DNA of 64,000 nucleotides from Massilia terrae (GCF_024753145.1 NZ_JANUGU010000002.1:434001-498000); one strand, 5' to 3'. Shown: positions 25,014 through 34,200, counted from the stretch's first letter. Notes: generated from the letters alone by a model not told the origin. Program-made: numbers and translations.

Positions 25014-26246
25014 TCACTTGACCTTGATCGCGCTTTTCACGCTGGTGACACCCTCCACGTCTTTCGCCACTTCGACCGCCCGGTCGGCGTCGGCCTTGGA
25101 ATCGACGAAGCCGCTCAGCATCACCACGCCCTCCTCGGTTTTGACGTGGATGCCCATCGATTTCAGGTTCGGCTCGACGAACAGCTCAGCCTTGACCTTG
25201 GTGGTGATGGCGCTGTCGGACGCGACGCGGCCGGTTTCGTTGGCCGCCACGCGGCTGTCGCGGGCCGCCTTGTCCTTGGCGTTGTCAGCTTTGTCCGCAG
25301 CGGTAGACGCGGTGTCGCGCGTCTTCTCGCCAGCCCTGTCCATCGCGTTTTCGGTCTTGCGAGCCGCAGTCGAGGCGGCGTGGCGGGTCTTGTCGCCCGC
25401 CGTGTCCATCGTGCGCTCCGTCTTTTGTGCCGCATTCGAGGCAACCTCGCGGCTCTTCTCGCCGGCCCGGTCCATTGCGTTCTCCGTCTTGCGGGCGACG
25501 GTATGGGCTACCTCCTTGGTCTTTTCCACCGTGGCCTGTGCCAGCTCCTTCGTCTTCTCGGCAACGTTGGCGGCGGCCACCTTGGTCTTCTCGGTGGCGT
25601 TGGCAGTGGCAACGCGGGCGCGCTCGCCGGCTTCGTGCGATTTGTCGGCGGCGTCGGCGGTGGCTTCGCGGGTGCGCTCGCCGGCGCTGGCGGCGGCATC
25701 GGCAACCGGCGACGGTTTGGTCTGGACCAGGCAACCCGTGCGCGCATCGCCGCCCGCTTGCGCGCACTTGTCCGCCGCTCGTGCGGTGGTATCGCCGCCG
25801 CTGGCGGTCTGGCCGCTACCGCTCGCGCCGGTCGCGCCGACCTTCGACTTCGCATCCGCCAGCGCGGCCGTGTGCACCGAGCGCGCGTTGTTGATGCAGT
25901 TGTCCTTGTCGGCGCCGCTCATCGCGCCGCACTTTGCCTTGGCCACCGCGAAGTCGGCGTCGGCCACGCGGGCGCGGGCCTTCGACTGGCTTTCCTCGGT
26001 GCGGCTGTACTTGGCCAGCGCGTCGGCCTCGGTGCGGGTGCGCTCCGCCTTTGCTTCGGCCATGCAGACGTCCTTGTCATTGCCGCTCATGCTGTTGCAT
26101 TTGGCAGAAGCAATCTTGTACTCGGCGGCAGCCTTTTGGGTCATGGCGCGGTAAGCGGCCGGGTCGTGATTCAGCGCTGCGGTCGGTGCAAATGCAAAAC
26201 TGGAGCCGGCGGCGGTCGCCAGCAGAGCTGCAATGAACGGTTTCAT
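25014..26246 (-). CDS. Secreted LEA-like helical-repeat protein with C-terminal BON domain
   Basis: 410 residues from the ATG at 26246, with GGGGA before it. A signal peptide (1-19) is followed by two copies of a cysteine motif, KCNSMSGNDKDVC and KCGAMSGADKDNC. Next come about 150 residues of 11-mer-like amphipathic repeats rich in A, K, T and E (EKTKEVAHTVARKTENAMDR and close copies), as in group-3 LEA proteins. A BON domain closes the protein (ITTKVKAELFVEPNLKSMGI through VEGVTSVKSAIKVK), which usually binds membranes or lipid. I infer a periplasmic envelope-protection role. Confidence 0.8.
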   Translation of the reverse strand: MKPFIAALLATAAGSSFAFAPTAALNHDPAAYRAMTQKAAAEYKIASAKCNSMSGNDKDVCMAEAKAERTRTEADALAKYSRTEESQSKARARVADADFAVAKAKCGAMSGADKDNCINNARSVHTAALADAKSKVGATGASGSGQTASGGDTTARAADKCAQAGGDARTGCLVQTKPSPVADAAASAGERTREATADAADKSHEAGERARVATANATEKTKVAAANVAEKTKELAQATVEKTKEVAHTVARKTENAMDRAGEKSREVASNAAQKTERTMDTAGDKTRHAASTAARKTENAMDRAGEKTRDTASTAADKADNAKDKAARDSRVAANETGRVASDSAITTKVKAELFVEPNLKSMGIHVKTEEGVVMLSGFVDSKADADRAVEVAKDVEGVTSVKSAIKVK

Positions 26247-26360
26247 GTGCGGGTCCCCTGCGTCAATGTTGTTGGTAGCAAGATTTAACGCCCGCCGCTC
26301 AGTACCATCTGTGCGACACCGAACACTTGTCGAAGAAACCACTCCGCGTGGCCGGACTGC

Positions 26361-27047
26361 TCAGTTGTCGGTAAGCAGTCCTTTGCGCCACAGCGGCAGC
26401 GCGTCCTCGAACGGCGCACTGTCCGGGCCGAAGATGGCGCCGTTGCGCGCCAGGGCCACCCAGGCGCGGGTATCGTGGCTGCCCCCCGGCACAGCCTGGT
26501 CGCAGCGGACCGATTCCAGCCAGCCGTAGATGCGGCCATAGTCTTGCGGATGGCGGTGCCGGGTCCAGGCCAGGGCGACGAGATCGGCATAGCCTTCTTC
26601 GCGCCGGGTCTCGCGCATCTGTTTGGCGGCGACCAGCAGCGACGGGTCGGACGCGGTCTGCACGCCAACCTCGACGAAACCGGCCGGCAGCGAATGCCAG
26701 GCGCCTTGCGCGTAGCGCCAGCAGTGGCCGATCTCGTGCGCGGCCATTGCTTCGATCAGTTCGCCGCGCGCTTCGGCCGGCACGCCGGACAGTACCTTCT
26801 CCGCACCGGGATTGCCGCGCAGCGACAGCACCAGCTTGCAGCGCTGATCCGCGAAGCCCATCGCCAGCGGCACGTCGCCTGCCTTGGCCTGCGGTTGGAC
26901 CACGATATCGATGGGAAGGTTCAGCTGCTGCGCGTAGGACAGGACCGGGCCGGCGGCGCGCAGCCAGATGGTTTCCTGCTCGGTCAGTTCGGCGGCGGAG
27001 ACGGTGGACGCCGCCAGTAGCAGCGGGACGAGGAAGTACTTGTACAT
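26361..27047 (-). CDS. Secreted protein with HEIGH zinc-protease motif
   Basis: 228 residues with a signal peptide (MYKYFLVPLLLAASTVSAAE). HEIGH at 104-108 (EAMAAHEIGHCWRYAQG) is an HExxH site, and E151 in RREEGYADLVALAW could be the third zinc ligand, the gluzincin pattern. Cysteines at 70, 109 and near the C-terminus may form a disulfide. I do not recognise a named family. It is probably a periplasmic metallopeptidase or an inactive relative. It is transcribed alone, with GGAGA before the ATG. Confidence 0.65.
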   Translation of the reverse strand: MYKYFLVPLLLAASTVSAAELTEQETIWLRAAGPVLSYAQQLNLPIDIVVQPQAKAGDVPLAMGFADQRCKLVLSLRGNPGAEKVLSGVPAEARGELIEAMAAHEIGHCWRYAQGAWHSLPAGFVEVGVQTASDPSLLVAAKQMRETRREEGYADLVALAWTRHRHPQDYGRIYGWLESVRCDQAVPGGSHDTRAWVALARNGAIFGPDSAPFEDALPLWRKGLLTDN

Positions 27048-27187
27048 CGTAGGTCTCCGGGATGGTACTGAATGCCTATTGGCAATTCTACGGTCGCGGA
27101 GGACCCTGCGAGCAGGTATATTTTTCGTTGTGGAAAAGAGGGCAAGTGTGTCAGGAATGCACGCTAGTTCTTTAGCTAGCTTAAAAA

Positions 27188-27296
27188 CCGTCGTTCCCGC
27201 GCAGGCGGGGACCCATAGACACTGTGAGAAGTCGAATCTACGATCACCGCAGGCCCACTAGCTCAGCTTGGGTCCCCGCCTGCGCGGGAACGACGG
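27188..27296. repeat. REP-like inverted pair with 28-bp perfect arms
   Basis: The left arm (27188-27215) starts CCGTCGTTCCCGCGCAGGCG and the right arm (27269-27296) is its exact reverse complement; 53 bp separate them. It lies just beyond the 3' end of the M49 peptidase gene and before the HEIGH-protein promoter region. Confidence 0.9.
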
Positions 27297-27303
27297 AGTT
27301 TGC

Positions 27304-28998
27304 TTATTTCAAGGAAGCCGCAGTCGTGAACGCCGGCTTGATATCGTTCGGCACCTTGTTCATCTTGTCCAGCGCCTTCTGCACATCCGGCCGGATCACC
27401 ACGTACTTGCTCATCAGCGCCTGCGCCCGCGCGTAATCGCCGGTCGCCTCGATCGTCAGGAACTCACGGTCGAGATCCGCCACCGCCTGCTTGATCTTCT
27501 TGAAGTCCACCGAGAACGTCCCGTCCCCGTGCGACACGAAGCCGCCGTGATCGAGCAGGAAGTTCATCTGAATCGCCATGCCGCGCGCGTGCGAGTCGGT
27601 CAGGCCGAAATGCAGCGTGCGGAAGGCCGAGGCCAGAAACGTGTTAAACAGTTTACGCTCGGCCGCCTCGCCCTGCCCCAGCGTGTCCTTCAGCTGGCCC
27701 TTGTCCATCATATAGGTCAGCGCCCACAGGCCGGTGATGTCGGCTTTCGCTTCCTCGATGGTCGAATACGCATCCTTCAAATCCTGGCGCGGCGTCGATG
27801 CCTTGTCGCCGTGGTGCGTGATGTGCGGCCCGAGGCCGTGCGTGATCTCGTGCGCGAGGATGTGGGTGAAGAAGGAATTGAAGTCGAGGTCCTTCTGGTC
27901 CTGCGGACGCAGCACCAGCCTGGTGATCGGCTTGAGCGTGGAATCGAACTTTGCCTCCTGCACGTTCTTCAGCATCACGCGCTTGGAGCCGCGCTTGCTG
28001 ATCACCACCTCATCGTTGGGCAGGTTGTAGGCGGCGGTCTGCACGCCCATATTGCCGTCGCCGGCGCCATACACCTCGTTCACCACCACCATCGGCGCCA
28101 GCGCGCCCACCTTCGGATTGCGGTACTTGGGATCGAGCGGCAGGTTGTTCTCCAGCTCCTGCATATGCTTGCCGAAGAAGTTGAGCTTCGCGGTTTCCTT
28201 GGCGTCGCGGATGTTCACGTAGGCCTCGAACGCAGCCTTGTAGCCGAACAGCTCGTCGTTATAGGTCTCGTACGGGCCAATGGTGACGTCCACCGGCGAG
28301 TCCAGGTCCATCCACGCGAAATCCGAGGCGCGGTAGTCGTTGGACAGGAAGGCATCCGCGCGCAGGTTGAGGAATTTCTTGAGCGAGGCGTTTCCGGTTG
28401 CGGATGCGGCTTCGCGCAGCAGCTTGGCCAGCTTCTCCAGCTCCGGCTTGTATTCGTCGGAGTACTTCACGACCTTGAACTTGCCGTCCTGGCCCTTGCG
28501 GATCACGGTGTAGAACCACTCGGCCTGCTCCTTGTCCTTCGGCGGCAGGGAGTTCATCCACGCTTCCAGTTCCTGTTTGGTCGCGCCGGCCGGGTAGAAA
28601 TTGGCGCCGGGCGGCTTGGCGGCCGGGATCTGGATGCCCGCGTACTCGGCCGGCATGAAGGACTTGTTATCGTCGATGATCGACCACGGCCCCTTGTTGA
28701 TCCAGAAGTAGTTCTTGCGCGCGGCGCCGAGCGGGGACGCTTCCTTCTGCAGCGCGGCCCAGACAGTCTCGTTCCCGGACCAGCGCTGGCGCAGCTGGAG
28801 GGTGTCGACGATCTTCGCCGCTTCGATCAGCTTCTCGATGGCGGTGCGGTCGCCAGGGGACAGGGCCGAGGTATCGGCGTTCAAGTTGATCGGCGCGAAG
28901 CGGCTGGCCATCGTGTTCAGCTGCTGGACGTCCGGCGTGGCGGCGAAGGCGGTGCTGGCGGCTGCTGCCAGCACGACGGGAGCGAAGAGTTTGTTCAT
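27304..28998 (-). CDS. M49-family (dipeptidyl-peptidase III-like) zinc peptidase, secreted
   Basis: 564 residues from the ATG at 28998 with a signal peptide ending ASTAFAA. The zinc site is HEITHGLGPH with the third ligand in TIEEAKADITGLWAL, matching the DPP III-related family found in many proteobacteria. Classical DPP III has HExxGH; here the motif is HExxH followed by GLGPH. Other conserved blocks are NKGPWSIIDDNKSF and GPYETYNDELFGYKA. It should remove dipeptides from peptide N-termini in the periplasm, though activity of this branch is not certain. REP-like pairs flank it on both sides. Confidence 0.85.
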   Translation of the reverse strand: MNKLFAPVVLAAAASTAFAATPDVQQLNTMASRFAPINLNADTSALSPGDRTAIEKLIEAAKIVDTLQLRQRWSGNETVWAALQKEASPLGAARKNYFWINKGPWSIIDDNKSFMPAEYAGIQIPAAKPPGANFYPAGATKQELEAWMNSLPPKDKEQAEWFYTVIRKGQDGKFKVVKYSDEYKPELEKLAKLLREAASATGNASLKKFLNLRADAFLSNDYRASDFAWMDLDSPVDVTIGPYETYNDELFGYKAAFEAYVNIRDAKETAKLNFFGKHMQELENNLPLDPKYRNPKVGALAPMVVVNEVYGAGDGNMGVQTAAYNLPNDEVVISKRGSKRVMLKNVQEAKFDSTLKPITRLVLRPQDQKDLDFNSFFTHILAHEITHGLGPHITHHGDKASTPRQDLKDAYSTIEEAKADITGLWALTYMMDKGQLKDTLGQGEAAERKLFNTFLASAFRTLHFGLTDSHARGMAIQMNFLLDHGGFVSHGDGTFSVDFKKIKQAVADLDREFLTIEATGDYARAQALMSKYVVIRPDVQKALDKMNKVPNDIKPAFTTAASLK

Positions 28999-29098
28999 GG
29001 GGCCTCGGGTGGGTGAGAACGGTGGAATTGTAATCCCAACCACGAGGCAAATAAACGTCATGACAACGTCTGTATGCGGAGCGTTGCCGCTCTCGCCA

Positions 29099-29226
29099 AA
29101 ACGTCGTCCCCGCGGGAGGCGGGGACCCATACTGAGCGTGCCGGATACCGGCGCTTCTTCGACCGATCACGCGGTCTATGGGGGATCAATACCGGGGCAT
29201 TGATCCGCCTGCGCGGGGACGACGGT
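29099..29226. repeat. Composite REP-like element
   Basis: Starts with an ACGTCGTCCCCGCGGGAGGC arm (29100 on) and ends with CGCCTGCGCGGGGACGACGG. Inside lies GATCAAT/ATTGATC (29184-29205), the same second hairpin as in the element at 23842-23992. Confidence 0.8.
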
Positions 29227-29231
29227 TACTT

Positions 29232-30689
29232 TTATTTGGCGTCAGCCTGCGCCACCGCCGGCGAGGACGCCTGCGCCGTCCAGCCACCACCCAGCGAGCG
29301 CGCCACCGCCACCGCGGCCAGCAAGCGCTGCGTCGCAATCTGCGCTCCCGCACGTTCCGCCTGCAGCGCGCTGCGCTGCGCATCCGTCACGTCCAGATAG
29401 GTCGACACGCCGCGCTGGTATCGCGTCTGCGCCACCAGCAGCGCGCGTTCCGCGGCCTGGCGCGCTTCGTCCTGCACCGCACCCTGCTTCTGGCGCTGCT
29501 CCACGTCGGACAACGCATCTTCCACTTCACGCAGCGCCGTCAGCAGGCGGCCTTTGTGGTTCGCCACCGCTTCGTCGTAGCGCGACTTGGCCAGCGCCAG
29601 GTTGGCGCGATTGCGCCCGCCATCGAAGATCGGCAGCGACAAGGCCAGCGGCCCCACCGAGAACTGGCGCGCGCCCGCCGAGGTGATATCGCGCAGGCTC
29701 TCCGAAGCGTAGCCAAAATTACCGGTCAGCGAGACCGACGGATAGAAGGCGCCCTCCGCCACGCCGATCTGCGCATTCGATGCGCGCAGCCCCGCCACGC
29801 TTTCGGCCAGGTCAGGACGCTGCGACAGTACCGTCGCCGGCACGCCGACCGGGATCGCCGGCGGTTGCGGCAGCTTCACGCTGTCGAGCGCCGCCACCAG
29901 AGGCACGCTCGGCGATGCGCCGACCAGTACCGCCAGACCGTGCTCGACCTGGTTGCGCTGGCGCTGCACTTCCTGCAAATCCGCTTCCGCGTTAGCCCGT
30001 TCGACCCGCGCCCGCGACACATCCAGCTCGTTGGTCAGGCCGGCGTTGAAGCGCGCCTCGACCAATTGCTGCGCCTCCTTGCGGCTGCCCAGCGCATCGC
30101 GCAGGACCGCCATTTCTGCATCCAGCCCGCGCAGCTGCCAGTAGGCGCTGGCGACCTGGCCGGACAACATCAGCAGCACGCCGTCACGGTCATATTGCGC
30201 CGCCAGCGCCTGCGCATCCGCCGCCTCGACCACGCGCCGCACACGGCCCCACAGGTCCAGTTCCCACGACAGCGAAGCGCCGGCCGTGTACTGGTTACCG
30301 GTGATCGAACGGTGGCCGAGCGCGGCCCCCTGCGGCGTCTCCGCCGAGGTGCGCGAGTTCGACACGCCTGCACCCACCGACACCTGCGGCAGCGCGGAGG
30401 CGCGCGTCACGCCGAGCTGCGACTGCGCCTGCAGCAGCCGCTGGGCGCTGGCCAGGACGCCGGGATTGTCGCGCAGTGCGCGCTGTTCCAGGGTGTTGAG
30501 CGTGTCGTCGCCGAACACGGTCCACCAAGCGGCGGGCAGGCGCGCAGTATCGCTTTGCGCAGCGGCGTGGCGCCAGGCCGGGTTGTCGATGCCCTGCGGT
30601 GCGACGAAGTCCTTGCCGACCGTGCCGCAACCGGTGAGCGCCGCCGCTACCGCCAGCGCGAGTGCGCCTTGAACAAAAGGTTTGATCAT
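29232..30689 (-). CDS. NodT-family outer-membrane factor lipoprotein of a drug efflux pump
   Basis: 485 residues. The lipobox is ALTGC, after MIKPFVQGALALAVAAA. Two outer-membrane-efflux repeats follow, with PAAWWTVFGDDTLN, YTAGASLSWELDLWGRVRR, LSQRPDLAESVAGLRASNAQ and LALSLPIFDGGRNRANL. It forms the TolC-like exit duct. It is the last gene of the emrA-emrB-type operon, 17 bases after the MFS gene, so it completes a three-part pump that spans both membranes. Confidence 0.92.
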   Translation of the reverse strand: MIKPFVQGALALAVAAALTGCGTVGKDFVAPQGIDNPAWRHAAAQSDTARLPAAWWTVFGDDTLNTLEQRALRDNPGVLASAQRLLQAQSQLGVTRASALPQVSVGAGVSNSRTSAETPQGAALGHRSITGNQYTAGASLSWELDLWGRVRRVVEAADAQALAAQYDRDGVLLMLSGQVASAYWQLRGLDAEMAVLRDALGSRKEAQQLVEARFNAGLTNELDVSRARVERANAEADLQEVQRQRNQVEHGLAVLVGASPSVPLVAALDSVKLPQPPAIPVGVPATVLSQRPDLAESVAGLRASNAQIGVAEGAFYPSVSLTGNFGYASESLRDITSAGARQFSVGPLALSLPIFDGGRNRANLALAKSRYDEAVANHKGRLLTALREVEDALSDVEQRQKQGAVQDEARQAAERALLVAQTRYQRGVSTYLDVTDAQRSALQAERAGAQIATQRLLAAVAVARSLGGGWTAQASSPAVAQADAK

Positions 30690-30706
30690 GTCTTCTTCAC
30701 TCCAAA

Positions 30707-32302
30707 TCAATGCGCGCCCGAAGCGCCGCCCGGCGACTTCACTTTGTCCGCCAGCCAGACCGCTGCGATCGAACCGATCAGCACCAGCCCAACGATCAGG
30801 AAGCCGTCGTTGTACGCCATCACATACGATTCGCGCCGCACCAGGTTGTCGACCACGCGCAGCGCCTTGTCGGCCGCGCCGGCCGGGTCGATGCCGTTGC
30901 TGATGAATGCCTGGGTCAGCTGGTCCAGCCGCTGCTGCGTGGGCAGCGCGTAGTTCGACACCGACTCGCCGAGGCGCGCCGAATGGAAGTGCTCGCGGTT
31001 GGTCAGCGCGGTGGCCAGCAGCGCGATGCCGATCGAGCCGCCGAGGTTACGGGTCATGTTGAACAGGCTCGAGGCCGACGACATGTCCTTGGGCTGCACG
31101 CCCTGCATCGCGAAGTTCGACAGCGTCAGCATCACGAAGGGCTGGCCGATCGCGCGGATCACCTGCGTCACGATCAGCTGGTCGTAGCCGGTGGACGCAT
31201 CCATGAAAGCGTTCATCACGCACGAGCCGCCAAACAGCAGCAGGCCGAAAGTGCACATGATGCGGTTGTCCACCTTCGACGACAGCGCCGCCGCAATCGG
31301 CATTACGAACAGCTGCGGAAAGCCCATCCAGGCGATCACCTCGCCGATCTGCATCGGCGTGTAGTTGGCGATCTGGCCAAGGTACAGCGGCAGCAGGAAG
31401 GACGAGCCGTACAAGCCCATGCCGATCACCGCCGACAGCGCGGTCGCGACCAGGAAGTTGCGCTGGCCATACAGGTTCAGGTTCACGAACGATTTTTGCC
31501 GCGAAAAGCTCAGCGCCACCCAAGCCAGGATGCCGAACAGCGCCAGCGCCGCGAAAGTGATGATGAACTGCGAATCGAACCAGTCCTTGCTGTTGCCCTC
31601 TTCCAGGAAGATGGTCAGGCTGCCCAGGCCGATCGCCATCATGCTGATGCCGAGCCAGTCGGCGGTGACCAGCGAGGGGATGTCGGTCGGCTCCGGGTCC
31701 ATTCCCCACACCATGCCGGCGATGAGCAGCACTCCGGGCACCCAGTTGATGTAGAAGATCGACGGCCAGCCGTAGAGATCGGTCAAGTAGCCGCCCAGCG
31801 TCGGGCCCATGGCCGGCGCCAGCGTCGCGGTCAGGCCGAAGATCGCGAATCCCACGGCGCGCTTGCTAGCCGGCAGGCGCGTCATCACCAGCGTCATCGC
31901 CATCGGGATCAGCGCGCCGCCGGTGAAACCCTGCAGCATGCGGAACACGATCATGCTCGGCAGGTTCCAGGCCGCGCCGCACAGCGTCGAGAACAGCAGG
32001 AACAGCGCGGTGGTGCCGATCAGGTAGCGGCGCGCGCCGAATGCGCGGGTGAACAGCGCGGTCATCGGGATCACCACGATCTCCGCGCACAGGTAGGCGG
32101 TGGAGATCCACGAGCCCTCTTCCTGCGTCGCCGCCAGGGTGCCCAGGATGTCCTTGAGCGAGGAGTTGGTGATCTGGATGTCGAGCACCGCCATGAACGC
32201 GCCGAGCATGCCGGCGGCGACCGCGATCCAGGTGCGCGCGGGGACCTTGGCGCCGTTGGGCGGCGCGCCCGGGACCGGCGTCGGCTGCTTGTCGGAGGCC
32301 AT
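30707..32302 (-). CDS. DHA2-family MFS drug exporter (EmrB type)
   Basis: 531 residues with about 14 membrane segments. Motif C-like and family signatures include AFMAVLDIQITNSSLKDI, GSWISTAYLCAEIVVIPM, FRMLQGFTGGALIPMAMTLV and FGLTATLAPAMGPTLGGYLT. It exports drugs or other hydrophobic compounds by proton antiport together with the HlyD-type adaptor encoded 8 bases upstream. AAGGA precedes the ATG. Substrates cannot be told from sequence. Confidence 0.93.
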   Translation of the reverse strand: MASDKQPTPVPGAPPNGAKVPARTWIAVAAGMLGAFMAVLDIQITNSSLKDILGTLAATQEEGSWISTAYLCAEIVVIPMTALFTRAFGARRYLIGTTALFLLFSTLCGAAWNLPSMIVFRMLQGFTGGALIPMAMTLVMTRLPASKRAVGFAIFGLTATLAPAMGPTLGGYLTDLYGWPSIFYINWVPGVLLIAGMVWGMDPEPTDIPSLVTADWLGISMMAIGLGSLTIFLEEGNSKDWFDSQFIITFAALALFGILAWVALSFSRQKSFVNLNLYGQRNFLVATALSAVIGMGLYGSSFLLPLYLGQIANYTPMQIGEVIAWMGFPQLFVMPIAAALSSKVDNRIMCTFGLLLFGGSCVMNAFMDASTGYDQLIVTQVIRAIGQPFVMLTLSNFAMQGVQPKDMSSASSLFNMTRNLGGSIGIALLATALTNREHFHSARLGESVSNYALPTQQRLDQLTQAFISNGIDPAGAADKALRVVDNLVRRESYVMAYNDGFLIVGLVLIGSIAAVWLADKVKSPGGASGAH

Positions 32303-32310
32303 GGAAGTCC

Positions 32311-33432
32311 TTACTTGAGCGGCACTTCGGCCACGACCGATTCACCCGGCACCAGGCGGCCGTCGAAGCGCTGGATGTCGGCCGGGTCGAGCGTGATCTT
32401 GACCGGCACGCGCTGCACGATCTTGGTGAAGTTGCCGGTGGCGTTATCGGCCGGGAGCAGCGCGAACTGGTTGCCCGACGCCGGCGAGAAGCTGTCGACG
32501 TGGCCGACCAGCTTCTGGCCCGGGAGCGCGTCCACTTCCAGGTTCACGGCCTGGCCCGGCTTCAGGCCGGCAAGCTGGGTCTCCTTGAAGTTGGCGACCA
32601 CCCACACATTGTTCTGCACGATCGCGGCCAGCTGTTGGCCCGGCTGCACGCGCGCGCCCACTTCCACGCTGCGCTTGCCGATGCGGCCCGCCACCGGCGC
32701 CACGATCTTGTTGTAGCCGAGCTGCTGCTGGGCGTCCTTCAGCTGCGCCTGCAGCACCTTGATTTGCGCCTTGAGCACATCGCGCGCCGAACCGGCAGCG
32801 CCCACCTGGGCCTGCGCGGCCGCGGCAGCATCCTTGCGCGCAGCGACGTCGGCGGCGGCGCTGGTGCGCGCGGCGATGGCGGCGTCCACTTCGGCCTTCG
32901 ACACGGCCTTCATCTGGTCGGTGTACAACTGGCTGAAACGCTCGGCGTCCTGGCGTGCGCGCAGGGCCTGGGCCTGCGACTGCGTCACCTGGGCGGCTGC
33001 GGCCTGGGCCTGGGCGCGGGTCTGCGCGATCTGGGCTTCCGCCTGCAGCACCTGCTGCTGGGCGCTGGCGATCTGCGCTTCGATCTGTTCGACGCGCACG
33101 TGCTGGTCAGCCGGGTCGAGTTCGGCGATGGTGTCGCCTTCCTTGACGAGCTGGTTATCTTCCACCAGCACGCGCGTGACCACCCCGCCGATGCGGGCGG
33201 ACACCGGGTGCACGTGGCCGGTGACGTAAGCATTGTCGGTCTCGACGAAATAGTGGCTGCGATACCACATGCGGCCGCCCGCGAACAGCGCGGCCAGCGC
33301 GATCACGGCCACCACGCCCAGCACCCGCATGTTGGGCGGGGTCTTGCCGGCCGCCGCCGGCGCTGCGCCAGGGGCAGCGGGCGGGACCGCCGAAAGATTC
33401 TTGTGCTCGCCTGCGGCTTGGGTCTGTGCCAT
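32311..33432 (-). CDS. HlyD/EmrA-family membrane fusion protein
   Basis: 373 residues from the ATG at 33432, with CGGAG before it. A single membrane segment (VLGVVAVIALAALFAGG) is followed by the biotinyl-lipoyl-like half FVETDNAYVTGHVHPVSARI, a long coiled coil rich in A, Q and E (about 105-230), and the second half with NKIVAPVAGRIGKRSVEVGA and VVANFKETQLAGLKPGQ. It bridges the EmrB-type transporter and the NodT-type duct. A TetR gene is divergent across 111 bp that hold a palindromic operator. Confidence 0.93.
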   Translation of the reverse strand: MAQTQAAGEHKNLSAVPPAAPGAAPAAAGKTPPNMRVLGVVAVIALAALFAGGRMWYRSHYFVETDNAYVTGHVHPVSARIGGVVTRVLVEDNQLVKEGDTIAELDPADQHVRVEQIEAQIASAQQQVLQAEAQIAQTRAQAQAAAAQVTQSQAQALRARQDAERFSQLYTDQMKAVSKAEVDAAIAARTSAAADVAARKDAAAAAQAQVGAAGSARDVLKAQIKVLQAQLKDAQQQLGYNKIVAPVAGRIGKRSVEVGARVQPGQQLAAIVQNNVWVVANFKETQLAGLKPGQAVNLEVDALPGQKLVGHVDSFSPASGNQFALLPADNATGNFTKIVQRVPVKITLDPADIQRFDGRLVPGESVVAEVPLK

Positions 33433-33447
33433 GGAACGACTCCGAAA

Positions 33448-33460
33448 AATGAAATGGTTT
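33448..33460. promoter_or_regulatory. Half-site repeat in the emrA-tetR intergenic region
   Basis: AATGAAATGGTTT repeats, with one change, the left half of the palindrome at 33498-33519, in the same direction and 50 bp away. It could be an accessory TetR half-site close to the emrA start. Confidence 0.4.
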
Positions 33461-33497
33461 ATGCGCATTATTGGACAGGATTCGGCAGAAGTCAAGA

Positions 33498-33519
33498 AAT
33501 GAAACGGTTGCATTTCATT
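33498..33519. promoter_or_regulatory. TetR operator candidate
   Basis: AATGAAA-N8-TTTCATT is a perfect 7-bp inverted repeat lying 24 bp before the TetR start and in the shared promoter region of the efflux operon. Location and form fit the operator of the adjacent regulator. Confidence 0.65.
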
Positions 33520-33543
33520 CGAGCTTGGTCTAAAGTTGGAGCC

Positions 33544-34200
33544 ATGAGTACTTCTACGCCAGAAATTTCCCCGTCCAAGGCCGCCGGCCGGCCCAAGGCC
33601 TGCGAGCTCGTTGCGCGCATGCACGACCTGATCGAGTGCGCCGGCGCATTGTTCCTCAAATACGGCTACACCAAGACCAGCCTGGAGGCCATCGCGCGCG
33701 AAGCCCACGTGGCGGTGCGCACCATCTACGTCAAGTTCGGCGGCAAGGCCGGGCTGCTCAACGCCGTCATCCAGTCCCGCCGGGACCGCTTCTTCAAAGT
33801 GCAGGACATGGACACCGATCCGCGTCCTTTCAAGGAGGTGATTGACGATTTCGCACGCCAGTTCCATACCTTGCTGCAGGCGCCGGAAGCGATCAGCCTG
33901 CAGCGGGTGGTCATCGCGGAAGCGGCGTCCAACCCGGAACTGGCCAAGGCTTTCCAGGATGCGGGCCCGGGCGCGACGCGCGACATGCTCAGCCGTTATT
34001 TTGCCCGCTCGGAGATCCGCGCGCAGCTGCGTGAAGACCTGCCCTTCCACATGCTGCCCGGTTTCCTGCTCACCTGCATCAATGGCGATCCCCTGATCCG
34101 CTTCCTCACGCCGGCGCCCACCCAGAGCAAGGAAGAACTGCAGCGTGCGCTGGACGAACGCCTGTCCCTGTTTTACCGCGCGGTGCTGCGCGAGGCTTGA
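33544..34200 (+). CDS. TetR-family regulator of the efflux operon
   Basis: 218 residues. The N-terminal helix-turn-helix reads GALFLKYGYTKTSLEAIARE and AVRTIYVKFGGKAGLLNAVI. The C-terminal ligand domain resembles the AefR-like group (FHTLLQAPEAISLQRVVIAE). An in-frame ATG at 33499 lies inside the palindrome and is rejected. Divergent from emrA; it most likely represses the pump and is released by a pump substrate. Confidence 0.9.
   Translation: MSTSTPEISPSKAAGRPKACELVARMHDLIECAGALFLKYGYTKTSLEAIAREAHVAVRTIYVKFGGKAGLLNAVIQSRRDRFFKVQDMDTDPRPFKEVIDDFARQFHTLLQAPEAISLQRVVIAEAASNPELAKAFQDAGPGATRDMLSRYFARSEIRAQLREDLPFHMLPGFLLTCINGDPLIRFLTPAPTQSKEELQRALDERLSLFYRAVLREA

Noticed and set aside
27268..29016. 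582-residue plus-strand frame opposite the M49 gene
   Set aside because: Shadow frame; the minus strand has a signal peptide and the zinc motif.
27188..29226. CRISPR array from the repeated CGTCGTTCCC units
   Set aside because: Copies are inverted pairs at irregular distances across the window, without regular spacers or cas genes.
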